Below are positions 49,080-59,080 of a DNA stretch of 64,000 bases, in pieces. The translations under genes and the position numbers were made by a program. Origin of the DNA: CAVSWT01 sp963777515 (GTDB taxonomy: Bacteria > Bacteroidota > Ignavibacteria > Ignavibacteriales > Ignavibacteriaceae); NCBI GenBank assembly GCA_963777515.1, contig CAVZQU010000007.1:62001-126000 (forward strand), read 5' to 3'. The notes under the pieces were generated by a model. The model searched no databases. It was not told the DNA's origin and was given only the letters and a program-made list of their open reading frames with translations. The first letter of the stretch is position 1, and every line of letters starts with the position of its first letter.

Positions 49080-49096
49080 AGTGTATTTTTTACACT
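49080..49096. promoter_or_regulatory. Palindrome AGTGTA-N5-TACACT (candidate AraR-like operator)
   Basis: A perfect palindrome with a 5-nt T spacer. The same architecture recurs at 49984-50000 between the regulator and xylB. It lies downstream of the regulator stop and about 550 bp upstream of uxaC, an unusual place for an operator. Confidence 0.4.
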
Positions 49097-49215
49097 TTTG
49101 ATTTAAGAGAAATTCTGATAAGATATTTTTTAGCAAGATGAAGATTAGACAGACAATTTTATAATTATAAAAATTTAATATTTATAAATATATATTTTAT
49201 TAGATGCATATAGTG

Positions 49216-49905
49216 TTAAATTTCAAAATTGAAACCATTATTCTTAAGCTTATTATACGTTTGTTTGTCAAATTGAAATAATGATGCTGCTCTCTTCGAA
49301 TTATTTTTATCTTTTTCCTTTAGACTTTTTAATAAATGCATTTTCATAATTTTTTTTCTAAAATTTCTTTTATCTAATTTCTTCCCTAAAATTACTTCGT
49401 ATAGCATTTGTAATCTTGGTAATGTAAATTTATTCGGAAGAAGCTCAAATCCAATAGGACGGTATCTTACTCTTGTTCTTAGCTTGCTCAAAGCAATTTC
49501 AATTATTTTATTATGGTCGAAAGGCAATTCATGCACCTCTGACAGCTTAATCCACTTAACATCAGTAGTATCTATACCAGTAGTTAATTTATATTTTTCC
49601 GGGCTTACTAGAGCGAAATAGCCTATTGTGATAACCCGCCAATCCGGGAATCTATAAACTCCGTCAAAAATAGAGACCTCTTCCATATACAATTTTTTAA
49701 TACCTGTAGATTCATATAAAATTCTTTCAGCGGCTTTTTCAACAAGTTCTTTTCTCTTTATGAATCCGCCCGGTAAAGCCCAGCAATTTTTAAATGGCTT
49801 TCTTGCGCGTTTGATTAATAATACTTCTAAAGATGAATTTTCAAAACCAAAAACTACGCAGTCAATGGAAATATTTTTTAAAACTTCTTTTAAAACGTGT
49901 GACAT
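49216..49905 (-). CDS. Nudix-family transcriptional regulator (NrtR/AraR-like)
   Basis: A 229-residue regulator: an N-terminal Nudix domain (SIDCVVFGFENSSLEVLLIKRARKP, WALPGGFIK) and a C-terminal winged helix with RYRPIGFELLPNKFTLPRLQMLYEVILG and LDKRNFRKKIMKMHLL, as in NrtR-type proteins. The Nudix box is degraded: after GGFI the usual REUxEExGU reads RILYESTG, lacking two catalytic glutamates, so hydrolysis is unlikely. In Bacteroides a regulator of this kind (AraR) controls arabinose genes; here it is divergent from xylB and precedes the ara/xyl cluster. Arabinose or xylose sensing is inference. Confidence 0.82.
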   Translation of the reverse strand: MSHVLKEVLKNISIDCVVFGFENSSLEVLLIKRARKPFKNCWALPGGFIKRKELVEKAAERILYESTGIKKLYMEEVSIFDGVYRFPDWRVITIGYFALVSPEKYKLTTGIDTTDVKWIKLSEVHELPFDHNKIIEIALSKLRTRVRYRPIGFELLPNKFTLPRLQMLYEVILGKKLDKRNFRKKIMKMHLLKSLKEKDKNNSKRAASLFQFDKQTYNKLKNNGFNFEI

Positions 49906-49983
49906 TTTTTAAGAATTATTCATTTTGTTTTTACTAATATACAATTTTTTTTGAATTCGAGTAGTGTTTTTAAAAAAAGAAAA

Positions 49984-50000
49984 GTGTATTTTGTACACCG
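49984..50000. promoter_or_regulatory. Palindrome AGTGTA-N5-TACACC in the araR-xylB divergent promoter
   Basis: Same arms and 5-nt spacer as the site at 49080-49096. It lies 78 bp from the regulator start and 93 bp from the xylB start, a standard place for autoregulation and control of the sugar genes. Confidence 0.55.
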
Positions 50001-50092
50001 ACTTTAAATTCAATTGGATTTTTGATTTTTCCATTGAAAACAAAAAGTTAATTACGTATTTGGTATATATTTTTTATAAAGGAACTTAAAGG

Positions 50093-51574
50093 ATGTTATC
50101 AGTTGGTTTAGATATTGGAAGTTCATCCATTAAATGTTCAATTATAGATATTGAAAGTGGAACTTCAGTTGCTCAAGGCTTCTACCCTTCCGAAGAAATG
50201 GAAATCATTTCCAGCAAACCGGGCTGGGCAGAACAAAATCCTGAAACCTGGTGGGAATATTCAAAAACTCTATTCAAACAACTAGTCGAAAAAAACAAAA
50301 TTGATTCTTCAGCAATAAAATCTATCGGGATCACCTATCAGATGCATGGATTAGTTTTAGTTGATGAAAACCAAAAAGTAATCCGCAATTCTATTATTTG
50401 GTGTGACAGCCGCGGAGTTGAAATCGGGAAAAAAGCTTTTAATGAAATCGGAGAAAGTTATTGTTTAAATAATCTATTAAACTCACCCGGGATTTTTACT
50501 GCTACAAAATTAAAATGGGTTAAAGAAAATGAACCGGATACTTACAAAAAGATATACAAAATAATGCTCCCCGGTGATTTTATTGCAATGAAACTAACCG
50601 GTGAAATTAATACTACTTTTTCCGGCCTATCAGAGGCTATTCTTTGGGATTTTAAAACTGATTCAATTTCAGATAAAGTTTTGGAATATTATGGAATTGA
50701 TAAAAGTCTGCTTGCAGATGCTAATCCAACATTTTCCATTCAAGGTAAAGTTAGTAAAAAAGCAGCAGAAGAGTTAGGGCTTAATAATGACGTGGTTGTT
50801 TCTTATCGTGCCGGGGACCAGCCAAACAACGCTTTTTCACTTAATGTATTAAATCCCGGAGAAGTTGCGGGAACTGCAGGTACCAGCGGTGTAATTTATG
50901 GAGTAATTGATAAAGCAAATCATGATGAATTTTCGCGAGTTAATCCTTTTCTTCATGTTAATCATACAGAAAATCAAACAAGAATTGGAGTGCTACTTTG
51001 CATAAGCGGAACAGGAATTCAAAATTCATGGATAAGAAAAAATTTCGGTTCCAATTTATCTTATGTACAAATGAATGAAATGGCTTCGCAAGTTGAAATT
51101 GGCTCCGAAGGATTATCTATAATTCCATTTGGGAACGGTGCTGAAAGGGTTTTCCAAAATAAAAATATCGGCGGACAAATTTTTAATGTTGATTTCAACA
51201 GACACAATACGGCTCATCTAATAAGAGCAGAACAAGAAGGAATTGCTTTTTCATTTAAGTATGGAATTGATATTCTAAAAGAAATGGGATTAAATATTTC
51301 TGTTATTCGGGCTGGACATGCAAATATGTTTTTAAGTCCTGTGTTTAGAGAGACTTTGGCAAATGTCGCCGATTCAAAAATAGAACTATATAATACAGAT
51401 GGAGCAATTGGTGCCGCCAGAGGTGCCGCAGTTGGTGCCGGATTTTACAAGACTTTTGATGAAGCATTCAAATCATTAAATAAAATAAATGAAGTTAATC
51501 CGAAAAAAGAAGACCTGGATGCAACTTTGAATGCTTACAATAAATGGTTAGTTGAATTAAATAAGCAGTTATAA
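50093..51574 (+). CDS. xylB: Xylulokinase (FGGY family)
   Basis: Full-length 493 residues. The N-terminal ATPase fold opens LSVGLDIGSSSIKCSIID, with IGITYQMHGLVLVDE, IIWCDSRG and the family's GWAEQNPETWW; the second half has AGTAGTSGVIYGVI and RAGHANMFLSPVFRETLANV, with GAIGAARGAAVGAG near the end. It phosphorylates xylulose, feeding the pentose phosphate pathway. It is followed at 34 bp by xylA. Confidence 0.92.
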   Translation: MLSVGLDIGSSSIKCSIIDIESGTSVAQGFYPSEEMEIISSKPGWAEQNPETWWEYSKTLFKQLVEKNKIDSSAIKSIGITYQMHGLVLVDENQKVIRNSIIWCDSRGVEIGKKAFNEIGESYCLNNLLNSPGIFTATKLKWVKENEPDTYKKIYKIMLPGDFIAMKLTGEINTTFSGLSEAILWDFKTDSISDKVLEYYGIDKSLLADANPTFSIQGKVSKKAAEELGLNNDVVVSYRAGDQPNNAFSLNVLNPGEVAGTAGTSGVIYGVIDKANHDEFSRVNPFLHVNHTENQTRIGVLLCISGTGIQNSWIRKNFGSNLSYVQMNEMASQVEIGSEGLSIIPFGNGAERVFQNKNIGGQIFNVDFNRHNTAHLIRAEQEGIAFSFKYGIDILKEMGLNISVIRAGHANMFLSPVFRETLANVADSKIELYNTDGAIGAARGAAVGAGFYKTFDEAFKSLNKINEVNPKKEDLDATLNAYNKWLVELNKQL

Positions 51575-51608
51575 ATATTTAATATAAATACTTGGGAGTA
51601 AAAAAAAT

Positions 51609-52938
51609 ATGGATTATCTATTAGGAGATAAAGAATATTTCAAAGGTATTGAAAAGATAAAATACGAAGGTAAAGATTCCAAAAATCCTTTAGCATTCAA
51701 ATGGTATGATGAGAATAAAGTTGTAAACGGAAAATCGCTCAAAGATTATTTTAGATTTGCAGTAGCTTATTGGCACAGCTTCTGCGCTACGGGGAGTGAC
51801 CCCTTTGGAAGTGCCACCAGAGTTATGCCATGGAATGAAGGCAGCGATGCTATTAGCAAAGCTAAAAATAAAATGGATGCAGCATTTGAATTTATTACAA
51901 AGCTCGGCGCTCCTTTTTATTGTTTCCACGATTTCGATGTAGTTGAAGAAGGCTCATCCATTGCAGAATCAGATTCACGTTTGCAAACAATGGTTGACTA
52001 TGCAAAACAAAAACAAAAAGCATCCGGGGTAAAATTACTGTGGGGAACTGCAAATTTATTTTCTCATCCAAGATATATGAATGGTGCAGCTACTAATCCG
52101 GATTTTAATGTACTCGCTCATGCGGCAACACAAATTAAAAGAGCAATTGATGCAACTATTGAATTAGGTGGTTCTAATTATGTATTTTGGGGCGGACGTG
52201 AAGGTTATATGAGCTTACTAAATACAAATACAAAAAGAGAAAAAGAACATCTTGCTAAATTTCTTTCTTTAGCTCGTGATTATGGAAGAAAGCAAGGTTT
52301 TAAAGGAACTTTCCTTATTGAACCTAAACCAATGGAACCTACGAAACACCAATATGATTATGATACAGAAACCGTAATTGGATTTTTAAGACATTTCGGA
52401 TTAGACAAAGATTTTAAATTGAATATCGAAGTTAACCATGCAACATTAGCAGGCCATACATTCCAGCATGAGCTTCAATGTGCTGCAGATGCCGGATTAC
52501 TCGGAAGCATAGATGCAAACCGTGGTGATTATCAAAATGGTTGGGACACTGATCAATTCTCGGTTAATCTTTATGAAATGGTTGAGGCATTATTAGTTAT
52601 ACTTGAAGCTGGCGGATTTAAAACAGGCGGTGTAAACTTTGATGCAAAAATAAGAAGAAACTCTACTGATCCGGAAGATTTGTTCATCGCACATATTGCT
52701 GCCATGGATACTTTTGCCCGCGCCTTAATTGTTGCAGATGATATTTTGAAAAATTCTGATTATACTAAAAAGAAGAAAAGAAAGATATTCTTCTTATGAT
52801 TCAGGGAATGGGAAAAAGTTTGAAAAAGGAGAATTAAAATTAGAAGACCTATGTTCAATCGCTGTTAAGAATGGAGATACAAAACAAATCAGCGGCAAGC
52901 AAGAATTATTTGAACAACTCTTAACCATGTACATGTAA
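51609..52938 (+). CDS. xylA: Xylose isomerase (frameshift near C-terminus)
   Basis: A class II xylose isomerase. It has YWHSFCATGSDPFG, the catalytic FYCFHDFDVVEEGSS, the metal-ligand segment IEPKPMEPTKHQYDYD and NHATLAGHTFQHELQCAADAG. The raw frame ends after KKKKRKIFFL. Removing one A of the four at 52776-52779 gives KKKERYSSYDSGNG and a normal end LFEQLLTMYM at 52938, about 442 residues as usual for the family. It interconverts xylose and xylulose. It is in an operon with xylB. Confidence 0.93.
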
Positions 52939-53026
52939 ATATTGAGTTGTTTATTTTAATTAATTATTTATAAGTTGCAAAATCTTAATAGAAAATATTT
53001 TTCATTAGCGAAAGGATAAGAATAAA

Positions 53027-54172
53027 ATGAATTTCGTTATAAAAGTTTCCTTCGTTATATTTTCATTTCTTTTAATTTCATGTAATAATAATTCCGGGGA
53101 AAATAAACCTATGAGTTCAATTCAAAAAGAAAAATACGGTGAAACAAAAGACGGGACACCAATCGACTTGTATACCTTGACGAATAAAAATGGCCTAAAG
53201 GTTAACATTACAAATTATGGTGCAATTGTACAATCACTTTTTGTACCTGACAAGAGTAATAAAATGCAAGATGTTGTGCTTGGTTATGATTCGCTTGATG
53301 GCTACTTAAAAATGAGCCCGTATTTTGGAGCAATAGTTGGAAGGTACGGTAACAGAATTGATAAGGGAAAATTCAAACTAAATGGGAAAGAGTATCAGCT
53401 TACAATAAATGATGGGAAAAATCATCTGCATGGTGGAACCAAAGGATTTGATAAAAGAGTTTGGCAGGCTGAAGAAGTAAAAAGTGATTTAGGTCCTGCA
53501 TTAAAGCTAACCTACAAAAGCGCAGATATGGAAGAAGGTTATCCTGGGGATTTAACTTTGAATGTAACTTACACACTCACCAACGATAATGACTTAAGAA
53601 TAGATTACAGCGCTACTACTGATAAAGAAACTATTCTAAATCCTACACATCATTCATATTTTAATTTAAGCGGCAACCCAAACAATACTATTTTAGATGA
53701 AAAATTAATGATTGATGCTGAAAAATTTACTCCAATAGACGATGGTTTGATTCCAACTGGAAAACTTGATGATGTTGCAGGTACTCCAATGGATTTTAGA
53801 AAACCGACAACAATTGGTTCAAGGATAAATGATGATTATGAACAATTAAAATTCGGTCATGGATACGACCACAACTGGGTATTAAATAATTATAACGGAA
53901 GTGTAAGAAAAGTTGCCAGCGTTTATGATTCCACCAGCGGAATATTTATGGAAGTATATACAGACCAACCGGGTCTTCAGTTTTATTCAGGCAATTTTTT
54001 AAATGGTACTATCACAGGGAAAAAAGGAATTGTCTATAAATATAGAACCGGATTATGCCTTGAAGCTCAACATTTTCCGGATTCTCCAAATGAAAAGGAT
54101 TTTCCTCCGGTTACTTTAAAACCGGGCGATGTTTATAAGCAAACAACATATTATAAGTTTTCAACTAAGTAG
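53027..54172 (+). CDS. galM: Aldose 1-epimerase lipoprotein
   Basis: A 381-residue mutarotase with a lipoprotein signal (IFSFLLISC). GalM motifs are complete: VNITNYGAIVQSLFVPD, YFGAIVGRYGNRIDKGKF, HLHGGTKGFDKRVW, NPTHHSYFNLSG with the catalytic histidine, and LEAQHFPDSPN with the acidic base. It speeds anomer interconversion of sugars in the periplasm before uptake by the symporter encoded 70 bp downstream. Confidence 0.9.
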   Translation: MNFVIKVSFVIFSFLLISCNNNSGENKPMSSIQKEKYGETKDGTPIDLYTLTNKNGLKVNITNYGAIVQSLFVPDKSNKMQDVVLGYDSLDGYLKMSPYFGAIVGRYGNRIDKGKFKLNGKEYQLTINDGKNHLHGGTKGFDKRVWQAEEVKSDLGPALKLTYKSADMEEGYPGDLTLNVTYTLTNDNDLRIDYSATTDKETILNPTHHSYFNLSGNPNNTILDEKLMIDAEKFTPIDDGLIPTGKLDDVAGTPMDFRKPTTIGSRINDDYEQLKFGHGYDHNWVLNNYNGSVRKVASVYDSTSGIFMEVYTDQPGLQFYSGNFLNGTITGKKGIVYKYRTGLCLEAQHFPDSPNEKDFPPVTLKPGDVYKQTTYYKFSTK

Positions 54173-54242
54173 ATCTCAAGTAAAAATTAGATAATATCTA
54201 AATAAAAAACTAACTTATTTAATTTATTGTTAGAGAGGGATC

Positions 54243-55994
54243 ATGTCAACCTTACAAACTTTAGATTGGATCGTAATTGCGGGTTATTTTGCGATCATAC
54301 TTGGCTTAGCCTGGTGGGTTATAAAACAACGCCAGGACACTTCCACAGATTACTTTCTTGCCGGACGCCATCTTGGATGGTTCATCGTGGGAGCTTCTAT
54401 ATTCGCTTCTAATATTGGTTCTGAACATCTTGTTGGTTTAGCCGGCTCAGGAGCAACTGATGGTGTTGCTATGGCTCATTATGAACTACATGCCTGGTGC
54501 TTGCTTATTTTAGGCTGGGTAATGGTTCCTTTTTATATGCGTTCTAAGGTATTTACAATGCCTGAGTTCCTTGAAAAAAGATTTTCACCTAGTTCAAGAA
54601 CCTTGCTCTCAGTTATTTCCATAGTCGCTTATATACTTACAAAAATTGCAGTTGGTATTTTTGCCGGCGGAATTGTTTTTAGTGTTTTGCTTCCTGATAT
54701 TTCATTTATGGGTTTAGATAGTTTCTGGATTGGGTCGGTTTTAGTTATTGTGCTTACAGGGGTTTATACAATACTTGGCGGCATGAGAGCTGTTGCTTAT
54801 ACTGAAGCTCTGCAAACATTAATATTAATATTCGGATCTATATTAGTTACTGTATTCGGCCTTCATGCATTAGGCGGATGGGGCGTATTAAAAGATACGG
54901 TTGGTCCTGAAATGCTTAACCTGTGGAAGCCGTTAGTTCCTCATGGAATACAAGGAACCTGGGCACCGGTAAATGAAGCTGGAAAAATGGCGTGGTACTT
55001 TAACGGAAATTATCCATGGCTTGGGATGCTTTTCTGTGCTCCTATTATAGGTTTATGGTATTGGACAACAGATCAATACATTGTACAACGTGCACTTAGT
55101 GCAGAAAATGAAACTGAAGCAAGAAGAGGTTCTATAGCAGCAGGCTTCTTAAAACTGTTGCCGGTTTTTATTTTTATCATACCTGGTTTGATTTGTTTTG
55201 CAATAGCAAAAAATGGTGTTATTCCGCAAATTCAACATGAGTTATTTAGTGCTAATGGAGAACTAATTAGAGACAATGCGCAAAAAGCTTTTCCCTTATT
55301 GGTTGCTTATGTATTACCGATAGGAGTTAGAGGTATTGTTGTTGCCGGATTACTCGCTGCTTTAATGAGTTCGCTTGCAGGCGTTTTCAACGCTTCCTCT
55401 ACTCTTTTCACTATTGATTTTTATTCCAGACTTAAGCCTAATTCGTCTGAAAAGCAATTAGTTTGGATTGGCCGTGTTGCAACAGGAGTTATGGTTTTGA
55501 TTGGTTTATTATGGATTCCTGTAATTCAAGGTGGAAAAGGTTTATATGATTATCTGCAGGGTGTGCAGTCTTATCTTGCACCTCCAATCTTTGTAGTGTT
55601 CTTTCTTGGTGTTTTTTGGAAAAGATTAAATGCTAAGGGATGTATGTCTGCTTTAATTGTTGGCTTTTTAATGGGGCTCTTCCGTCTTGCGGTTGATACT
55701 CCTGTTAAATTGATGGACGGATTTAGTTATACTCAAGGTTCATTTCTCTGGATTGTTAATAACATATTTTTCCAGTATTATAGTCTGTTAATTACTGTTG
55801 TATGTATTGTTACAATGATAGTTGTTAGCTATGCTACCGAAGAACCATCATATGAGAAATTAGATGGAATTACATTTAGCACGACTTCTGAAGCAAGTAA
55901 AAAAGAAACCAGAAGCAGTTGGTCAAAAGGTGATGTAATTGCATCCGTTCTTTTAGTTGTTATAATTATTCTTATATACAGTTTCTTTTCTTAA
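54243..55994 (+). CDS. Sodium/sugar symporter (SSS family)
   Basis: A 583-residue SGLT-like symporter with about 14 helices. Motifs typical of SSS carriers are TDYFLAGRHLGWFIVGASIFASNIGSEHLVGLAG, FTMPEFLEKRF, GGMRAVAYTEALQTLIL and RGIVVAGLLAALMSSLAGVFNASSTLFT. It most likely imports a neutral sugar such as xylose, arabinose or galactose with Na+. It is cotranscribed with galM and followed by a strong terminator. Confidence 0.9.
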   Translation: MSTLQTLDWIVIAGYFAIILGLAWWVIKQRQDTSTDYFLAGRHLGWFIVGASIFASNIGSEHLVGLAGSGATDGVAMAHYELHAWCLLILGWVMVPFYMRSKVFTMPEFLEKRFSPSSRTLLSVISIVAYILTKIAVGIFAGGIVFSVLLPDISFMGLDSFWIGSVLVIVLTGVYTILGGMRAVAYTEALQTLILIFGSILVTVFGLHALGGWGVLKDTVGPEMLNLWKPLVPHGIQGTWAPVNEAGKMAWYFNGNYPWLGMLFCAPIIGLWYWTTDQYIVQRALSAENETEARRGSIAAGFLKLLPVFIFIIPGLICFAIAKNGVIPQIQHELFSANGELIRDNAQKAFPLLVAYVLPIGVRGIVVAGLLAALMSSLAGVFNASSTLFTIDFYSRLKPNSSEKQLVWIGRVATGVMVLIGLLWIPVIQGGKGLYDYLQGVQSYLAPPIFVVFFLGVFWKRLNAKGCMSALIVGFLMGLFRLAVDTPVKLMDGFSYTQGSFLWIVNNIFFQYYSLLITVVCIVTMIVVSYATEEPSYEKLDGITFSTTSEASKKETRSSWSKGDVIASVLLVVIIILIYSFFS

Positions 55995-56015
55995 GAATAT
56001 AAAAAATAATAAATT

Positions 56016-56048
56016 AATAAAAGACGCTCTTCTGGAGCGTCTTTTATT
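56016..56048 (+). terminator. Rho-independent terminator after the symporter
   Basis: A perfect 14-bp stem (AATAAAAGACGCTC / GAGCGTCTTTTATT) with a 5-nt loop and a T run in the right arm, 22 bp after the symporter stop. It separates the xyl/transport unit from the ara unit. Confidence 0.9.
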
Positions 56049-56169
56049 ATAAAGTAACTTTAATTCTTCCACATTGTTTATTAGTTTTTGTTGTCTAAAA
56101 TAATACACTTTCTGACTTAACAAATACTCTTTAAAGTTTATTGAATTAATAATTTACTGAGAAACATTA

Positions 56170-56862
56170 ATGCTTAAAACCCTAAAACAAAAAGTATTAA
56201 AAGCAAATTTGGCTCTTGTAAGATACAACCTCGTAACATTAACCTGGGGTAATGTCAGCGGCATCGACAGAAAGAAGAATTTAGTAGTTATCAAGCCCAG
56301 TGGTGTTGATTATAATTCAATGACAATTGACGATATGGTTGTAGTTGATTTAAACGGAAAAGTTGTTGAAGGGAAAAAGCGCCCTTCATCTGATACCCCA
56401 ACTCATGTTGAATTATATAAAGCATTTCCGTCAATTGGAGGAATTACTCACAGCCACAGTCCTTACGCAACAATATTTGCACAAGCATGTAAAGAGGTTC
56501 CTTGCTTCGGAACTACTCATGCAGATCATTTTAATGGCCCGGTTCCAGTCACAAAATTTTTAAGCGAAGAAGATGTAAATTCTGGATATGAATTGAATAC
56601 CGGTAAAATTATAATTGAACGATTTAAAGATTTAGATCCGGTTGCGGTTCCAGGAGTACTTGTTGCCGGACATGCGCCATTCACATGGGGAAAAGACCCC
56701 ATGGATTCCGTAAAAAATAATCTTGTTCTTGAAAGAATTGCAGATATGGCAATTCATAGTTTACAGCTAAATCCTAATTTAAAAAGTTTACCTGATTATA
56801 TTCTTAAGAAACATTATTCACGTAAGCATGGCCCTGATGCATATTATGGTCAGAAAAAATAA
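56170..56862 (+). CDS. araD: L-ribulose-5-phosphate 4-epimerase
   Basis: A 230-residue class II aldolase/epimerase. LVRYNLVTLTWGNVSGIDR, VVIKPSGVDY, SSDTPTHVELYKAF and the zinc site THSHSPYATIFAQACKEVPCFGTTHADHF mark AraD. It converts ribulose-5-P to xylulose-5-P. A partial AGTGTA half-site lies in reverse at 56104-56109 upstream. It is followed by araA. Confidence 0.93.
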   Translation: MLKTLKQKVLKANLALVRYNLVTLTWGNVSGIDRKKNLVVIKPSGVDYNSMTIDDMVVVDLNGKVVEGKKRPSSDTPTHVELYKAFPSIGGITHSHSPYATIFAQACKEVPCFGTTHADHFNGPVPVTKFLSEEDVNSGYELNTGKIIIERFKDLDPVAVPGVLVAGHAPFTWGKDPMDSVKNNLVLERIADMAIHSLQLNPNLKSLPDYILKKHYSRKHGPDAYYGQKK

Positions 56863-56963
56863 ATGTCAGATTATTGATCAAGCAAAGTAAAAATGTTTAT
56901 CATTTATCAGATTAAATTTATTTATATTATTTTTATAATTATTAAATAGTATGAGAATTATTT

Positions 56964-58470
56964 ATGATAGAATTAAAAGAATTCGAAGCCTGGTTTATTA
57001 CAGGCAGTCAGCATTTATACGGGGAAGAAACATTAAAACAAGTTGAAGAACATTCCAAAGAAATTGTTAAGAGCCTTTCAACTTCAAAAAAAATTCCGCT
57101 CAAAATTAAATTTAAACCTGTTCTCACAACACCAGAATCTATTTATAATATTTGTCTTGAAGCCAACAATTCAAAAAATTGTATTGGGTCTAATAATGTG
57201 GATGCATACATTCTCCCCTGCTAAAATGTGGATCGCAGGTTTGAAGGTTTTGCATAAGCCATTTGTGCATTTGCATACTCAATTTAATAGCGATTTACCG
57301 TGGAATACAATCGACATGGATTTTATGAACTTGAATCAATCGGCTCATGGCGATAGAGAATTTGGATACATTTGTACCCGGATGAATAAACCAAGAAAAG
57401 TAATTGTTGGGCATTGGAAAGAAGAATCGGTTCAAGAAAAAATTTCAATATGGGCACGGGCTGCTTCTGCTGTTTTAGATTCTAAAGGAGCAAAGATTGC
57501 TCGCTTTGGAGATAATATGAGAAATGTTGCTGTGACTGAAGGTGATAAAGTAGAAGCTGAAATCCGTTTAGGTTATTCGGTTAACGGTTACGGAGTTGGT
57601 GACCTTGTAGCCTATGTAAATAAAGCTTCTGATAAAGCAATCAATGAACTTATTTCAGAATACGAAAAGAAATATGATATTACAGATGTTTTAAAAAAAG
57701 GGAACAAAAAGCATCAATCACTAAGAGATGCAGCTAAGATTGAACTTGGAATAAAAGCGTTTCTTGAAGAAGGTGGATTTAAAGGATTCACCACTACATT
57801 TGAAGATCTTCACGGACTTACTCAGCTTCCTGGTTTATCAGTTCAAAGATTAATGGCTCAAGGCTATGGCTTTGGAGCTGAAGGTGATTGGAAAGCTGCC
57901 GGTTTGGTAAGAGCAGTTAAAGTTATGTCTGCCGGACTTGAAGGTGGTTCATCTTTCATGGAGGATTATACTTACCATCTCAATCCTTCTTCCCCAAAAG
58001 TATTAGGCGCACATATGCTGGAAATTTGTGAATCAATTGCTGCCGAAAAACCTTTTCTCGAAATCAAACCTTTATCAATCGGAGGAAAGGCTGATCCGCC
58101 AAGATTAATTTTTAATACTTCACCGGGACCTGCAGTAAATGCTTCTGTTGTTGATATGGGAAATAGATTCAGAATGATTGTTAATGAGGTTGAAGTTGTA
58201 AATCCGGATAAGCCACTTCCAAAATTACCCGTTGCAAGAGCATTATGGATACCAAAACCAAATCTTGAAGTTGCTGCATCAGCATGGATATTAGCCGGTG
58301 GTTCACATCATACTGCTTTCAGTAAAGCTATAACAAAAGAATATCTTGAAGATTTTGCCGAAATGATTGGAGTTGAATTCGTTTTAATCAATGAATCAAC
58401 AAATCTATTTGAATTTAAAAAAGAATTAAAATGGAATGATGCATATTATTCTTTAAATAGAAATATATAA
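56964..58470 (+). CDS. araA: L-arabinose isomerase (frameshifted)
   Basis: Two overlapping frames give one 501-residue AraA. The first 75 residues (EAWFITGSQHLYGEETLKQVEEH) are in the upstream frame; the rest (WMHTFSPAKMWIAGLKVLHKPF, MNLNQSAHGDREFG, TFEDLHGLTQLPGLSVQRLMAQGYGF, ILAGGSHHTAFS) in the next. Dropping one T at 57189 gives NCIGLIMWMHTFSPAKMW, the expected join. The enzyme converts arabinose to ribulose. No ribulokinase (araB) is visible; the XylB-like kinase upstream might cover this step, which is inference. Confidence 0.92.
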
Positions 58471-58472
58471 TT

Positions 58473-59069
58473 ATGCCTAAACATATTCCAATTGATAAAG
58501 ATGTGAAAGCTTTGATATTTGATTGCGATGGGACCCTTGTGGATTCAATGCCGCTGCACATGAAAGCATGGAAAGAAGCATTTAAAACACTTAATCAAAA
58601 ATTTGAAAAAGATTTTTTATATTCGGCTAAAGGTATGAAGGAAACTGAAATAATTGATCTATACAATCAAAAATATAGAAGAGATATCGATCCCGATGAA
58701 GTTGTTTCTTTAAAACACAAATTCTTTTATGATCATATAGAATCAGTAAAACCAATTGAACCTGTTGTTGATATTGCAAAATCATTTTACGGTAAGCTTC
58801 CTCTTGGAGTTGTTTCCGGCAGCGTTGAGAAGATAGTGCATAAAGAATTAAAAGTGATAGGAATATTTCATCTTTTTATAAATATTTTAACTGCTGATGA
58901 TCCATTCAAACCAAAACCGGCTCCAGATATATTCTTAGCTTCAGCTAAAAATTTAAGTGCTGATCCGGAAGATTGTCTTGTGTTTGAAGATGGAGATGCT
59001 GGTTTAAAGGCAGCAGAAATTGCTGGGATGCAAACAATTGATATCAGAGAATATCTTGAGATTAATTAA
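58473..59069 (+). CDS. HAD-superfamily sugar phosphatase (beta-phosphoglucomutase-like)
   Basis: A 198-residue HAD-IA protein. Motif I FDCDGTLVDSMPLHMKAWKEAF contains the nucleophile and acid/base aspartates, motif II is GVVSGSVEKI, the lysine is in DPFKPKPAPDIFL, and motif IV is VFEDGDAGLKAAEIAGMQTI. It could be a sugar-phosphate phosphatase similar to YqaB, or a mutase. It begins 2 bp after araA, so it belongs to the ara operon and may remove stalled pentose phosphates. Confidence 0.82.
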   Translation: MPKHIPIDKDVKALIFDCDGTLVDSMPLHMKAWKEAFKTLNQKFEKDFLYSAKGMKETEIIDLYNQKYRRDIDPDEVVSLKHKFFYDHIESVKPIEPVVDIAKSFYGKLPLGVVSGSVEKIVHKELKVIGIFHLFINILTADDPFKPKPAPDIFLASAKNLSADPEDCLVFEDGDAGLKAAEIAGMQTIDIREYLEIN

Positions 59070-59080
59070 AGGGAAATAAA

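Larger units (their letters stand above)
48530..49215. other. Long intergenic region upstream of uxaC
   Basis: About 690 bp without a convincing gene. The part near uxaC (48600-48760) is promoter-like and has the partly palindromic word GTAATCGTTAC at 48672-48682. Further on are a strong terminator (48925-48953) and an operator-like palindrome (49080-49096), listed separately. Confidence 0.5.
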
